From Arcticibacter sp045629565 (GTDB lineage: Bacteria > Bacteroidota > Bacteroidia > Sphingobacteriales > Sphingobacteriaceae), in NCBI RefSeq assembly GCF_045629565.1, contig NZ_JAZQRL010000093.1, positions 26,169 through 90,168 of the forward strand: DNA of 64,000 nucleotides, written 5' to 3'. This document shows positions 1-7,907 of the stretch, in pieces. The notes beneath the pieces are model-generated. The model was not told where the DNA came from, ran no database searches, and saw only the letters and a program-made list of their open reading frames with translations. The position numbers were made by a program, and so were the translations under genes. The stretch's first letter is position 1. Every line of letters begins with the position of its first letter.

Positions 1-50
1 ATTAGAACAACAACGAGTCCGATTACTGCTATTTGCTTACCATTGATCAT
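1..50 (-). CDS. N-terminal fragment of an unidentified protein (cut by window edge)
   Basis: An ATG at 48-50 on the minus strand opens a frame that runs to the window edge. It reads MINGKQIAVIGLVVVL, a short polar start followed by a hydrophobic run that looks like the beginning of a membrane anchor or signal segment. The start lies 9 bases after the HU stop codon, so it is probably co-transcribed with HU. Only 16 residues are visible, so the product cannot be named. Confidence 0.5.
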   Translation of the reverse strand, partial: MINGKQIAVIGLVVVL

Positions 51-59
51 ATTCAGAGA

Positions 60-392
60 TTATGCTTCTGCTGCCGTTTTTGCTTCTTCGGCTGCTGCAG
101 CCAGTTTTGTTACATTGCCGTTCTTTACTTTTTCAACGAAAACCTTTGCTGGTTTAAAGCTTGGAACGAAATGCTCAGGGATGATGATAGCAGTGTTTTT
201 TGAAATGTTACGTGCCGTCTTTGTTGCTCTTTTCTTTACAACGAAGCTCCCAAAACCTCTCACGTAGACATTTTCGCCACTAACCATTGAGTTTTTAATT
301 ACTTTAAAAAATGCTTCTACCGCTTCCTGCACATCTAGCTTTTCGATTCCTGTTTTGGTGGATATCTCTGCGATAATTTCTGCTTTAGTCAT
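60..392 (-). CDS. HU family DNA-binding protein
   Basis: This 110-residue nucleoid protein bends and compacts DNA as a dimer. The N-terminal helical half (MTKAEIIAEISTKTGIEK) is followed by the DNA-binding arm signature VRGFGSFVVKKRATKTARN at residues 44-62, which fits the HU/IHF family. Residues 95-110 form an extra Ala/Glu/Lys-rich tail beyond the usual 90-residue HU length, a common type of extension in Bacteroidota. It is divergent from mutY and has its own promoter-like element at 442-472. Whether it acts as HU or an IHF subunit cannot be decided from sequence. Confidence 0.93.
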   Translation of the reverse strand: MTKAEIIAEISTKTGIEKLDVQEAVEAFFKVIKNSMVSGENVYVRGFGSFVVKKRATKTARNISKNTAIIIPEHFVPSFKPAKVFVEKVKNGNVTKLAAAAEEAKTAAEA

Positions 393-760
393 ATCTTATT
401 GGGTTAAACTTTTTCGTAAACTCTTAATTGTTTTGGGGTTGCAAAAGTATTGGTTTAATTCGAATTCGTAAAATAAATCCGTTTATTTTTCTTTTAACTT
501 CTGAAATGCCAGATAGATAGCACGAAAAAATGGTCTTTTTATTTTGTTAAAATAGTGTAAATAGTCTGAAAATCTGCGTTCTGCAGTGGTTTAAATGCAT
601 TTTCTGAGCCAGCGAATTGGCCTTATGTATCATTGTTGCGAGTTCTCAAATGCCGCTTATGATTTCTGTTGAAGCTCGTTCTTATTCTTTCGTGGGCGCG
701 CTGGGCGTCATATTCATGTCTCCTGTGTCAAAATTCTTTAAGTTTTTAGGAACTTCGCAT
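393..760. other. Divergent intergenic region HU / mutY
   Basis: This 368-base gap separates HU (minus) from the preferred mutY start (plus). Apart from the HU promoter I see no gene. The mutY frame stays open back to 617 and has further ATGs at 617 and 716, but the extra N-terminal residues do not look like MutY. No convincing TAnnTTTG box for mutY was found. Confidence 0.5.
442..472 (-). promoter_or_regulatory. Promoter of HU gene
   Basis: Read on the minus strand, TACTTTTG (442-449) matches the Bacteroidota -7 consensus TAnnTTTG. TTTA lies 19 bases upstream (469-472), a one-mismatch -33 box. The HU start codon is about 50 bases downstream. Assignment is by consensus match only. Confidence 0.5.
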
Positions 761-1810
761 ATGCAATTTATTGACGAGGTTGTTGCCTGGTACAGGATGA
801 ACAAAAGAGATCTGCCATGGAGAAATACGCGGGACCCGTATATTATCTGGCTTTCTGAGATAATTCTACAGCAAACCAGAGTGGAACAAGGGCTTCCCTA
901 TTTTAACCGCTTCCTGGAAAAGTACCCCACTGTTGCAGACTTTGCTGCTGCAGATGAGGATGAAATACTTAAACTATGGCAGGGTCTGGGATATTATTCA
1001 AGAGGTAGGAATATGCATAAAACCTCAAAAATAGTGATGGAAGAACATGGAGGATATTTTCCGCACCGGTACGACGACCTTTTAAGGTTGAAGGGAGTAG
1101 GCGAGTATACTGCCGCTGCGATTGCTTCGTTTTCTGCTGATGAGGAAAGGGCGGTAGTCGACGGAAATGTCTTCAGATTGTTGTCACGTTTTTTTGGGCT
1201 TCAGGAAATCATCAATAGTCCGCAAGGAAAGAGAGCGTTTACTGAACTTGCAAACAGCGTCATCGATAAGAATGATCCGGGAACCAGCAATCAGGCTATG
1301 ATGGAGTTCGGTGCCATGGTTTGTAAACCTCGTAATCCTGACTGCCGTGTATGTCCGTTAAGCCAGCAATGTTTTGCCTTGCGAAATGATAGGATTGCCG
1401 AACTACCCGTCAAGAAGAAAGCACAGCCTCCCAGACCGAGGCATTTCAACTATGCAGTTGTTCTGTCGGGTGATTTGATATTGTTAAATAAGCGCGGGCC
1501 GAAAGATATTTGGGAAAATTTATATGAGTTCCCTCTTTTTGAATCGGAAAGACCACTTGATGTATCGGAGGTGCTTGTGTTACCAGATTTTGTAAGGGCT
1601 TTCGGCGAAGGGGTTACTGTTCTTTCGGTTCATGGTCCGACGAAGCATCAGTTAAGTCATCAGACGATCCATGCACAGTTTGTGGTAATAGAAACGAATA
1701 AGCCTGGACTAATAGCTGAAAAGGGCTGGCAATTTGTAGGGTTGGATGAGCTTCAGATGCTAGCACAGCCAAAAATAATTTTCTCATTTCTTAGAAACTT
1801 CCTACATTGA
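761..1810 (+). CDS. mutY: A/G-specific adenine glycosylase MutY
   Basis: MutY removes adenine mispaired with 8-oxoguanine and so prevents G:C to T:A mutations. From the ATG at 761 the protein has 350 residues, the usual MutY size and start (MQFIDEVVAWYRMNKRDLPW). Visible elements are catalytic Glu33 in LSEIILQQTR, the helix-hairpin-helix LKGVGEYTAAA near residue 110, catalytic Asp134 in VVDGNVFR, and the 4Fe-4S loop Cys188-x6-Cys195-x2-Cys198-x5-Cys204. Residues 230-350 form the NUDIX-like 8-oxoG recognition domain. It is followed 23 bases later by ssb on the same strand. Starts at 716 or 617 are possible but add non-family sequence. Confidence 0.95.
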   Translation: MQFIDEVVAWYRMNKRDLPWRNTRDPYIIWLSEIILQQTRVEQGLPYFNRFLEKYPTVADFAAADEDEILKLWQGLGYYSRGRNMHKTSKIVMEEHGGYFPHRYDDLLRLKGVGEYTAAAIASFSADEERAVVDGNVFRLLSRFFGLQEIINSPQGKRAFTELANSVIDKNDPGTSNQAMMEFGAMVCKPRNPDCRVCPLSQQCFALRNDRIAELPVKKKAQPPRPRHFNYAVVLSGDLILLNKRGPKDIWENLYEFPLFESERPLDVSEVLVLPDFVRAFGEGVTVLSVHGPTKHQLSHQTIHAQFVVIETNKPGLIAEKGWQFVGLDELQMLAQPKIIFSFLRNFLH

Positions 1811-1833
1811 CTTCATAATTAAAAAGTTAAATT

Positions 1834-2271
1834 ATGGCAGGAGTTAACAAAGTCATTTTGGTTGGGCACTTGGGCAAAGATCCTGAGATCCGACACTTAG
1901 AAGGCGGCGCCAGCGTTGCTAATTTTACGCTAGCCACGTCAGAAACGTATACCAGAGATGGTAAAAGAGTTGAACAGACCGAGTGGCATAACATCGTTGT
2001 TTGGCGGGGACTTGCCGATGTAGCCGCAAAATATCTGAAAAAAGGCGAGCTAGTCTACGTTGAAGGGAAGCTTCGGACGCGCAGCTATGATGATAAAAAC
2101 GGCACGAAGAGATATGTGACGGAGATTGTGGCGGATAATTTCAATATGCTAGGAAGGAGGGGAGCATCAGGCGATGAAGGCACTGATACTTCGAGCCACA
2201 AAAGTGCTTCTGATTATCAGGAACCGCAGGTAGATTATTCTGCTGATTCCTCAGATGATTTGCCATTCTAA
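1834..2271 (+). CDS. ssb: Single-stranded DNA-binding protein
   Basis: This 145-residue SSB coats single-stranded DNA in replication, repair and recombination. Residues 1-105 form the OB fold, beginning MAGVNKVILVGHLGKDPE and containing WHNIVVW. The rest is a disordered Ser/Asp-rich tail that ends in the acidic tip DDLPF, which docks partner proteins. It sits 23 bases after mutY and is probably in one transcription unit with it. Confidence 0.96.
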   Translation: MAGVNKVILVGHLGKDPEIRHLEGGASVANFTLATSETYTRDGKRVEQTEWHNIVVWRGLADVAAKYLKKGELVYVEGKLRTRSYDDKNGTKRYVTEIVADNFNMLGRRGASGDEGTDTSSHKSASDYQEPQVDYSADSSDDLPF

Positions 2272-2379
2272 GTTCGGGTGATACGCTATCCTATGATTAA
2301 ATCCTTCTCCGCGGAACGCAAAATAAAAAGTGAATTGCTTATATCTTGACTCACAGATGAATAAAAATGTTTATTGATG

Positions 2380-2411
2380 TTGCAATACTTACATTTAATT
2401 CAATAATTTTG
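2380..2411 (+). promoter_or_regulatory. Candidate promoter of the arginine operon
   Basis: TTG at 2380-2382 and TAATTTTG at 2404-2411 (a TAnnTTTG match) are separated by 21 bases. This is close to the Bacteroidota sigma-A consensus, with slightly long spacing. Transcription would begin near 2418 and produce a long leader ahead of the operon. Confidence 0.45.
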
Positions 2412-2451
2412 TATTGTAATTATAGGTTTTACATATCGTAAGTTAACTGAA

Positions 2452-2586
2452 ATGAACAATTCTCTTTTTAACATTACTTCAGCATGTCCCTCGTTATCCG
2501 GGCATGTTCCTGTAGTGATAGGTGAAAAGAATATCAATGGGAAATTGGTGTTCAGGCACCGACGACCATTTATGCCGAGAGTTTGA
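2452..2586 (+). CDS. Putative arginine-rich leader peptide, 44 aa
   Basis: An ATG shortly after the predicted transcription start opens 44 codons ending at TGA 2584-2586. I recognise no family. The notable part is the C-terminus FRHRRPFMPRV: four Arg codons (AGG 2554, CGA 2560, CGA 2563, AGA 2578) among the last ten. The final codons and stop lie in a stem formed by ATGCCG (2572-2577) and CGGCAT (2594-2599). The position in front of an arginine operon suggests a leader peptide sensing charged tRNA-Arg, but this is inference. The ORF could be fortuitous. Confidence 0.3.
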   Translation: MNNSLFNITSACPSLSGHVPVVIGEKNINGKLVFRHRRPFMPRV

Positions 2587-2704
2587 TAACTGCCGGCATT
2601 CCTCCCCTTAAAGGCTCTTGGTATCGTCAGAGTCAAATCAATAATTTTTCTGGAAAATTGTCAAGACGCGGAGTCTTCGTCCGTTAAGAGCGGATTTCTT
2701 TAAA

Positions 2705-3385
2705 ATGAACGAAAAAGATTTTTCTGTAATAGTAGCTTCGGATATCCATACTGGTTATGCAGAGCAAATTTGTAATGAGATGGCAGAATCTGCCAAAGCT
2801 CGTGGAACCGGGATTGCACGGAGAAGTCCGGAGTATGTGGCCACCAAAATGCGGGAAGGGAAGGCTGTGATTGCGCTTCACCAGGATGGCACGTGGGCAG
2901 GATTTTGCTATATAGAGACCTGGCAGCATGAAAGCTTTGTTGCGAATTCGGGTCTAATCGTGAATCCGCAATTTAGAAAATGCGGATTGGCAAAAGCAAT
3001 CAAAAACAGGATATTTAAACTTTCCCGGGAGAAATATCCTGAAGCGAAAATATTTGGCTTAACTACGGGTCTGGCCGTAATGAAGATAAACTCTGAACTT
3101 GGGTATGAACCAGTCACCTATTCAGAGCTTACGCAGGATGATAAGTTTTGGCAGGGGTGCAAAAGCTGTGTGAATTATGATATCCTTACCATGAAGGAGC
3201 GCAAAAATTGTCTCTGCACCGCCATGCTCTATGATCCGGTGGAGAAGATGAAAGAGTTAGAAGAGCAGCAGCGTATACAGAACGAAAAGCTCAGTAAGGT
3301 GACTCGAAAGGCCTCACTGTTCGAACGGATTGAGGCTAAGCTTAAAGGTTCTGCGAAAGTGCTTTTAGCAGCCGTTCATTCGTAA
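2705..3385 (+). CDS. GNAT acyltransferase, candidate first enzyme of arginine synthesis
   Basis: This 226-residue protein has a GNAT fold, with the acyl-CoA pyrophosphate-binding loop NPQFRKCGLAKAIK at residues 87-100. The C-terminal part carries two close cysteine pairs (Cys152/155 and Cys169/171), which could bind a metal, and then a charged helical tail. It is the first gene before argG, and no argA or argJ is seen among the operon genes. By context it probably acylates glutamate to start the pathway. Whether the donor is acetyl-CoA or succinyl-CoA is not shown by the sequence. A different acyl acceptor remains possible. Confidence 0.75.
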   Translation: MNEKDFSVIVASDIHTGYAEQICNEMAESAKARGTGIARRSPEYVATKMREGKAVIALHQDGTWAGFCYIETWQHESFVANSGLIVNPQFRKCGLAKAIKNRIFKLSREKYPEAKIFGLTTGLAVMKINSELGYEPVTYSELTQDDKFWQGCKSCVNYDILTMKERKNCLCTAMLYDPVEKMKELEEQQRIQNEKLSKVTRKASLFERIEAKLKGSAKVLLAAVHS

Positions 3386-3484
3386 TAAACTGACAATCAA
3401 CGCGGGCAATGCGACCCGTTTATATATAACAATCTGGAAGATCCGGGCTCTTTGACCGTCTTCCTGTTACTAAATGAATATTAA

Positions 3485-4681
3485 ATGAAAAAGAAAGTTG
3501 TTTTAGCCTTCAGTGGTGGATTAGATACTTCTTACTGTGCGATTTACTTGTCAAAAGATCTTGATCTTGAAGTTCATTCCGTAATTGTAAATACCGGTGG
3601 GTTCAGTGAGGAAGAACTTAGACAAATTGAAAAACGAGCATATGAGTTAGGAGTTGCTTCTCATCATGCTGTTGACGCAGTTAAAGGCTATTACGACAGT
3701 TCTTTACGTTATCTGATCTACGGAAACGTACTTAAAAATAATACTTATCCCTTGTCTGTAAGTGCCGAAAGAGTTACTCAGGCAACTGCTATCGCCAACT
3801 ATGCGAAAGAAATAGGCGCAGATTTTGTTGCTCATGGAAGTACTGGCGCAGGTAACGATCAGGTGCGTTTTGATATGATTTTCAATATCCTTGTTCCCAA
3901 GGTCGGCATAATAACACCTATACGGGACCAGAAGCTTAGTCGCGAAGCCGAGATCGAATATTTACATCAGCATGGTGTGGAAATTAATGCGGAGAAAGCA
4001 AAATACTCCATAAATAAGGGTATTTGGGGAACATCAGTAGGTGGAAAGGAAACGCTTACCTCAAAAGGAATGCTTCCTGAAGAAGCCTGGCCTACACAGG
4101 TTACCAAGAGTATAGCAGAAGATCTGGAGCTTGAATTTGTGCAGGGGGAGCTCGTAGCAGTTAACGGGCAGAGGTATGAACATCCGGTGGAGGCGATACA
4201 AGCAATTCAAGCGATCGCAGCTCCCTTCGGAATTGGACGGGATATACATGTAGGCGATACCATCATTGGGATTAAGGGTCGTGTAGGCTTTGAGGCTGCA
4301 GCTCCAATGGTCATTATCAAAGCTCACCATGCTTTAGAAAAGCATACTTTAACCAAATGGCAATTGAGCTGGAAAGATCAGTTGGCAATGTTTTATGGAA
4401 ACTGGATGCATGAGGGTCAGTTTCATGATCCGATCATGCGGGACATTGAGGCATTCATGACAAGTGCTCAGAAAACGGTAAATGGAAAAGTGTTTGTTCA
4501 GTTACTTCCTTATCGTTTCCTTGTTATCGGTATCGAATCTGAAAATGATCTGATGAGCAGCAAGTTTGGTAGCTATGGAGAAATGAACGAAGGCTATACT
4601 GGAGAGGATGTGAAAGGCTTCTCTAAGATTTTCGGAAACCAGGTTTCTATCTGGCATAAGGTTAATGAAGGGATCTCGTAA
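3485..4681 (+). CDS. argG: Argininosuccinate synthase
   Basis: ArgG joins citrulline and aspartate with ATP to give argininosuccinate, the penultimate step of arginine synthesis. The 398-residue protein has the PP-loop AFSGGLDTSY at residues 8-17 and conserved blocks AHGSTGAGNDQVRF and KYSINKGIWG. Length is normal for the family. It follows the GNAT gene by 99 bases and precedes argC by 75. In a linear pathway it would act late, so the operon order does not follow reaction order. Confidence 0.97.
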   Translation: MKKKVVLAFSGGLDTSYCAIYLSKDLDLEVHSVIVNTGGFSEEELRQIEKRAYELGVASHHAVDAVKGYYDSSLRYLIYGNVLKNNTYPLSVSAERVTQATAIANYAKEIGADFVAHGSTGAGNDQVRFDMIFNILVPKVGIITPIRDQKLSREAEIEYLHQHGVEINAEKAKYSINKGIWGTSVGGKETLTSKGMLPEEAWPTQVTKSIAEDLELEFVQGELVAVNGQRYEHPVEAIQAIQAIAAPFGIGRDIHVGDTIIGIKGRVGFEAAAPMVIIKAHHALEKHTLTKWQLSWKDQLAMFYGNWMHEGQFHDPIMRDIEAFMTSAQKTVNGKVFVQLLPYRFLVIGIESENDLMSSKFGSYGEMNEGYTGEDVKGFSKIFGNQVSIWHKVNEGIS

Positions 4682-4756
4682 TCTTTCGTTATCATATAGT
4701 GAACGGGCTGCCGGAAGGTTGACGCGTTATGAAGAAAAGTTTACATAAATTATATT

Positions 4757-5740
4757 ATGCAAAAAATTAAGGCTGGAATTATTGGCGGCGCTGGTTATAC
4801 GGGAGGTGAATTGCTTCGCCTGCTGGTAAATCACCCTCATGTGGATATACATTTCGTTCATAGTAATAGCAACGCAGGAAATCTGGTTTCTGACGTTCAT
4901 ACGGACCTTACAGGCGAAACTTCTATCGCTTTCACTGACACTTTATCTCAGGATATAGATGTGCTGTTTCTTTGTGTCGGACATGGGGATGCGAAAAAGT
5001 TCCTGGATAAAAATCCAGTAGACCCCAAAGTCAGAGTAATCGATCTGAGTCAGGATTTCAGATTAGAAGAGAATGCTGATTTTAGAGGTGGCTTTGTCTA
5101 TGGCTTGCCGGAACTTCAAAAGGAGAAAATAAAAACGGCCCGTAATATTGCTAATCCGGGTTGTTTTGCTACTTGCATACAATTAGCTTTGCTGCCTCTG
5201 GCGCAATCTGGTAATCTGAATAAAGAAGTCCATATCTCTGCGACCACAGGCTCGACGGGAGCTGGGCAGAGCTTATCACCCACTTCTCATTTCAGCTGGA
5301 GAAATAACAACTCATCTGTATATAAGCCGTTTGCCCATCAGCACCTGAAAGAGATTACTCAGTCGCTGAACCAGGCAGGCTCATTAATTACCAGGGACGA
5401 TATGAACTTTATCCCCTACAGAGGGGATTTTACCAGGGGCATTATCGCTTCTTTATATACGGAGTCTGACCTTAGTTTAGAGCAGGCTTCAGAACTTTTC
5501 TCAAAATATTACGAGGATCATCCTTTCACACATGTTCTTAAAAAGAACATTGATCTTAAGCAGGTTGTCAATACCAATAAGTGCTTCCTTTATCTGGAGA
5601 AACACGACAATAAGTTGCTTATCATCAGCATAATTGATAATCTTCTTAAGGGTGCTTCCGGGCAGGCAGTACAGAATATGAACTTGCTTTTTGGATTTGA
5701 TGAGCAAGCCGGATTAAGGCTGAAAGCAGCAGCTTTCTAA
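4757..5740 (+). CDS. argC: N-acyl-gamma-glutamyl-phosphate reductase
   Basis: ArgC reduces N-acyl-glutamyl phosphate to the semialdehyde with NADPH. The 327-residue protein has the nucleotide-binding start GIIGGAGYTGGELL and catalytic Cys136 in NPGCFATC. The dimerisation and catalytic block includes PYRGDFTRGI. Its acyl specificity (acetyl or succinyl) cannot be read directly and should match argF' in the same operon. It is followed by argD after 44 bases. Confidence 0.96.
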   Translation: MQKIKAGIIGGAGYTGGELLRLLVNHPHVDIHFVHSNSNAGNLVSDVHTDLTGETSIAFTDTLSQDIDVLFLCVGHGDAKKFLDKNPVDPKVRVIDLSQDFRLEENADFRGGFVYGLPELQKEKIKTARNIANPGCFATCIQLALLPLAQSGNLNKEVHISATTGSTGAGQSLSPTSHFSWRNNNSSVYKPFAHQHLKEITQSLNQAGSLITRDDMNFIPYRGDFTRGIIASLYTESDLSLEQASELFSKYYEDHPFTHVLKKNIDLKQVVNTNKCFLYLEKHDNKLLIISIIDNLLKGASGQAVQNMNLLFGFDEQAGLRLKAAAF

Positions 5741-5784
5741 TGACCGAATAGCAAAAGCTTATCGGAGGAGTAATTATATAGATA

Positions 5785-6924
5785 ATGCCAATGAAATTAT
5801 TTGATGTATATCCCTTAAATCCAATCGAGATCGTAAAAGGTGAGGGAAGCCTTGTTTGGGATAACAATGGTCAGGAATATCTGGATCTCTATGGAGGCCA
5901 TGCTGTTATATCGATAGGTCATAGCCATCCTCATTATGTTAAGAGGCTAACTGAGCAACTAAATAAAATCGGTTTTTACTCAAATTCGATTCGTATAAAG
6001 GGGCAGGAAGAACTAGCGGAGAAACTTGGGCAAAGCTCGGGAAAATCGGAGTACCAATTGTTTCTTTGCAATTCAGGAGCGGAGGCAAATGAAAATGCCC
6101 TGAAGCTTGCTTCTTTCTACAATGGACGAAAGAAGATCATCGCTTTCAAAGGTGCTTTTCACGGGCGCACATCTTTGGCTGTCGCAGCTACAGACAATCC
6201 TAAAATCGTTGCTCCCGTTAATGAAACGTCTAATATAGTATTCCTTCCCTTCAATGATCTTGATGCGCTCAATGAAGCTTTTCAGTCTTATGGTAATGAG
6301 ATAGCTGCGGTTATTATCGAAGGAATTCAAGGCGTTGGAGGAATTAAGCCGGCAAATGATGATTTTTTGCGGCTCATACGGACTTTGTGTGACACCTATA
6401 ACGCTGTTTATATAGCTGATTCCGTTCAGTGCGGTTACGCCCGATCTGGCAAATTTTACTCTCATGACCACGCCGGGGTAGATGCAGATATATACACCAT
6501 GGCAAAAGGTATGGGAAATGGTTTTCCAGTAGCAGGGATCTCCATAGCAGCCAAATTTAAGCCTTGGCATGGAATGCTCGGCACCACTTTTGGCGGAAAC
6601 CATCTGGCATGTGCCGCTGCGCTTGCTGTGTTAGAGGTTATGGAGGACGAAAATTTACTTTTAAATGCATCGACAGTAGGTAAATACCTGATGGAAGAAC
6701 TGAGAAAGTTTCAACAGGTGCGCGAAGTAAGGGGCAAGGGGTTAATGATCGGGATCGATCTTCCTGAAGAACTTTCTCACGTTAAGAAGGATTTATTATT
6801 TAAACATCATATTTTTACGGGGGAAGCCAAGCCGAATGTTATTCGCTTGCTTCCTGCGCTGAATTTAAATAAAGCACATGCTGACAGGTTTCTGGAGGCA
6901 TTCAATAGAACTTTAAATCCCTAA
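5785..6924 (+). CDS. argD: N-acyl-ornithine aminotransferase
   Basis: This PLP enzyme converts the N-acyl-glutamate semialdehyde to N-acyl-ornithine using glutamate. The 379-residue fold-type I protein carries the PLP lysine at about residue 241 (TMAKGMGNGFPV), the phosphate-binding NSGAEANENALK block, and Asp212 that pairs with the pyridine nitrogen. The usual DEVQ motif reads DSVQCG, with Ser in place of Glu213. A GGAGGAG ribosome-binding site sits near 5764-5770, about 15 bases before the ATG at 5785; the ATG at 5791 is an alternative. Confidence 0.94.
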   Translation: MPMKLFDVYPLNPIEIVKGEGSLVWDNNGQEYLDLYGGHAVISIGHSHPHYVKRLTEQLNKIGFYSNSIRIKGQEELAEKLGQSSGKSEYQLFLCNSGAEANENALKLASFYNGRKKIIAFKGAFHGRTSLAVAATDNPKIVAPVNETSNIVFLPFNDLDALNEAFQSYGNEIAAVIIEGIQGVGGIKPANDDFLRLIRTLCDTYNAVYIADSVQCGYARSGKFYSHDHAGVDADIYTMAKGMGNGFPVAGISIAAKFKPWHGMLGTTFGGNHLACAAALAVLEVMEDENLLLNASTVGKYLMEELRKFQQVREVRGKGLMIGIDLPEELSHVKKDLLFKHHIFTGEAKPNVIRLLPALNLNKAHADRFLEAFNRTLNP

Positions 6925-6943
6925 AGGGAGAGAACACCCAAAG

Positions 6944-7903
6944 ATGAATCTATTTACTTCTGTTAATGACGTTGCTGATGTAAGTGAGCTGGTAAAGAAA
7001 GCTCTTGCAATTAAAGCAAACCCTTATGCTGACCAAAGTCTCGGAAAGAATAAGACTTTAGGACTTATCTTTCTGAATCCCAGCCTCCGTACTCGTTTAA
7101 GTACCCAAAAAGCGGCTCTTAATCTGGGTATGAATGTAATGGTGATGAACATGGATAAGGAAGGTTGGGCTCTTGAAACGCGCGATGGGGTGATCATGAA
7201 CGGTACAACTGTGGAGCATATTCGCGAAGCGGCAGCGGTAATTGGTGAGTATTGCGATGTCTTGGGAATCCGCTCTTTTCCTGGGTTAAAAAACAGGGAG
7301 GAGGATTACAGCGAAGAAATCTTCAACAAGTTCATCAAGTACAGTGGCATTCCTGTGGTAAGTCTGGAGAGCGCGACCCGGCATCCGCTGCAGAGCTTTG
7401 CCGATTTGATCACTATTCTGGAGCATAAAAAGATAGCCCGGCCGAAAGTGGTATTATCCTGGGCTCCCCATATAAAGCCCTTGCCTCAAGCAGTTCCAAA
7501 CTCATTTTCCGAGTGGATGTGCCGTGCCCAGGCTGAAGGTTTGCTTGACTTTGTTATTACGCATCCCGAAGGTTATGAGCTTGCTGACGAGTTTACCTCC
7601 GGTGCGCAGATAACGTACGATCAGAATGAGGCGCTAAAGAATGCAGATTTTGTCTATGTTAAGAATTGGTCGAGCTATCAGGACTATGGGAAAATTATCT
7701 CCTCAGGAGATGGATGGATGCTTGACCTTGAAAGATTGAAAATTACTAATGAAGCCAAAGTTATGCACTGCCTTCCGGTTCGGAGAGATCTTGAACTTTC
7801 TTCGGAGATACTGGATAGCGGGGAGTCCATTGTCATACAGGAAGCCGCAAATCGTCTCTGGGCAGCTCAAACAGTTCTAAAGAACTTGCTTTCATCAATA
7901 TAG
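6944..7903 (+). CDS. argF': N-acylornithine carbamoyltransferase (probably N-succinylornithine type)
   Basis: This 319-residue transcarbamylase carbamoylates an N-acylated ornithine rather than free ornithine. The carbamoyl-phosphate motif reads NPSLRTRLSTQ, and MHCLPVRRDLE replaces the HCLP motif of classical ArgF. These features, with the long AWAPHIKPLPQAVPNS-like segment (here SWAPHIKPLPQ), match the Bacteroidota and Xanthomonas branch. Residue 90 is Val (NGTTVEHIRE), at the position where acetylornithine enzymes have Glu and the Bacteroides fragilis succinylornithine enzyme has Pro. That points to succinyl specificity by inference. It lies 4 bases from argB. Confidence 0.93.
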   Translation: MNLFTSVNDVADVSELVKKALAIKANPYADQSLGKNKTLGLIFLNPSLRTRLSTQKAALNLGMNVMVMNMDKEGWALETRDGVIMNGTTVEHIREAAAVIGEYCDVLGIRSFPGLKNREEDYSEEIFNKFIKYSGIPVVSLESATRHPLQSFADLITILEHKKIARPKVVLSWAPHIKPLPQAVPNSFSEWMCRAQAEGLLDFVITHPEGYELADEFTSGAQITYDQNEALKNADFVYVKNWSSYQDYGKIISSGDGWMLDLERLKITNEAKVMHCLPVRRDLELSSEILDSGESIVIQEAANRLWAAQTVLKNLLSSI

Positions 7904-7907
7904 AGAG

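Larger units (their letters stand above)
2272..2704. other. Leader region of the arginine operon
   Basis: This 433-base region between ssb and the first operon gene holds a promoter-like element at 2380-2411, a 44-codon plus-strand ORF at 2452-2586 and a stem-loop at 2572-2599. The remaining 119 bases before the next start contain a small aagac/gtctt hairpin near 2663-2678 and nothing else I recognise. No T-run terminator was seen. Confidence 0.5.

Noticed and set aside
2400..2636. 78-codon minus-strand frame before the arginine operon
   Set aside because: It covers the promoter and leader region, runs against the operon, and has no recognisable features.
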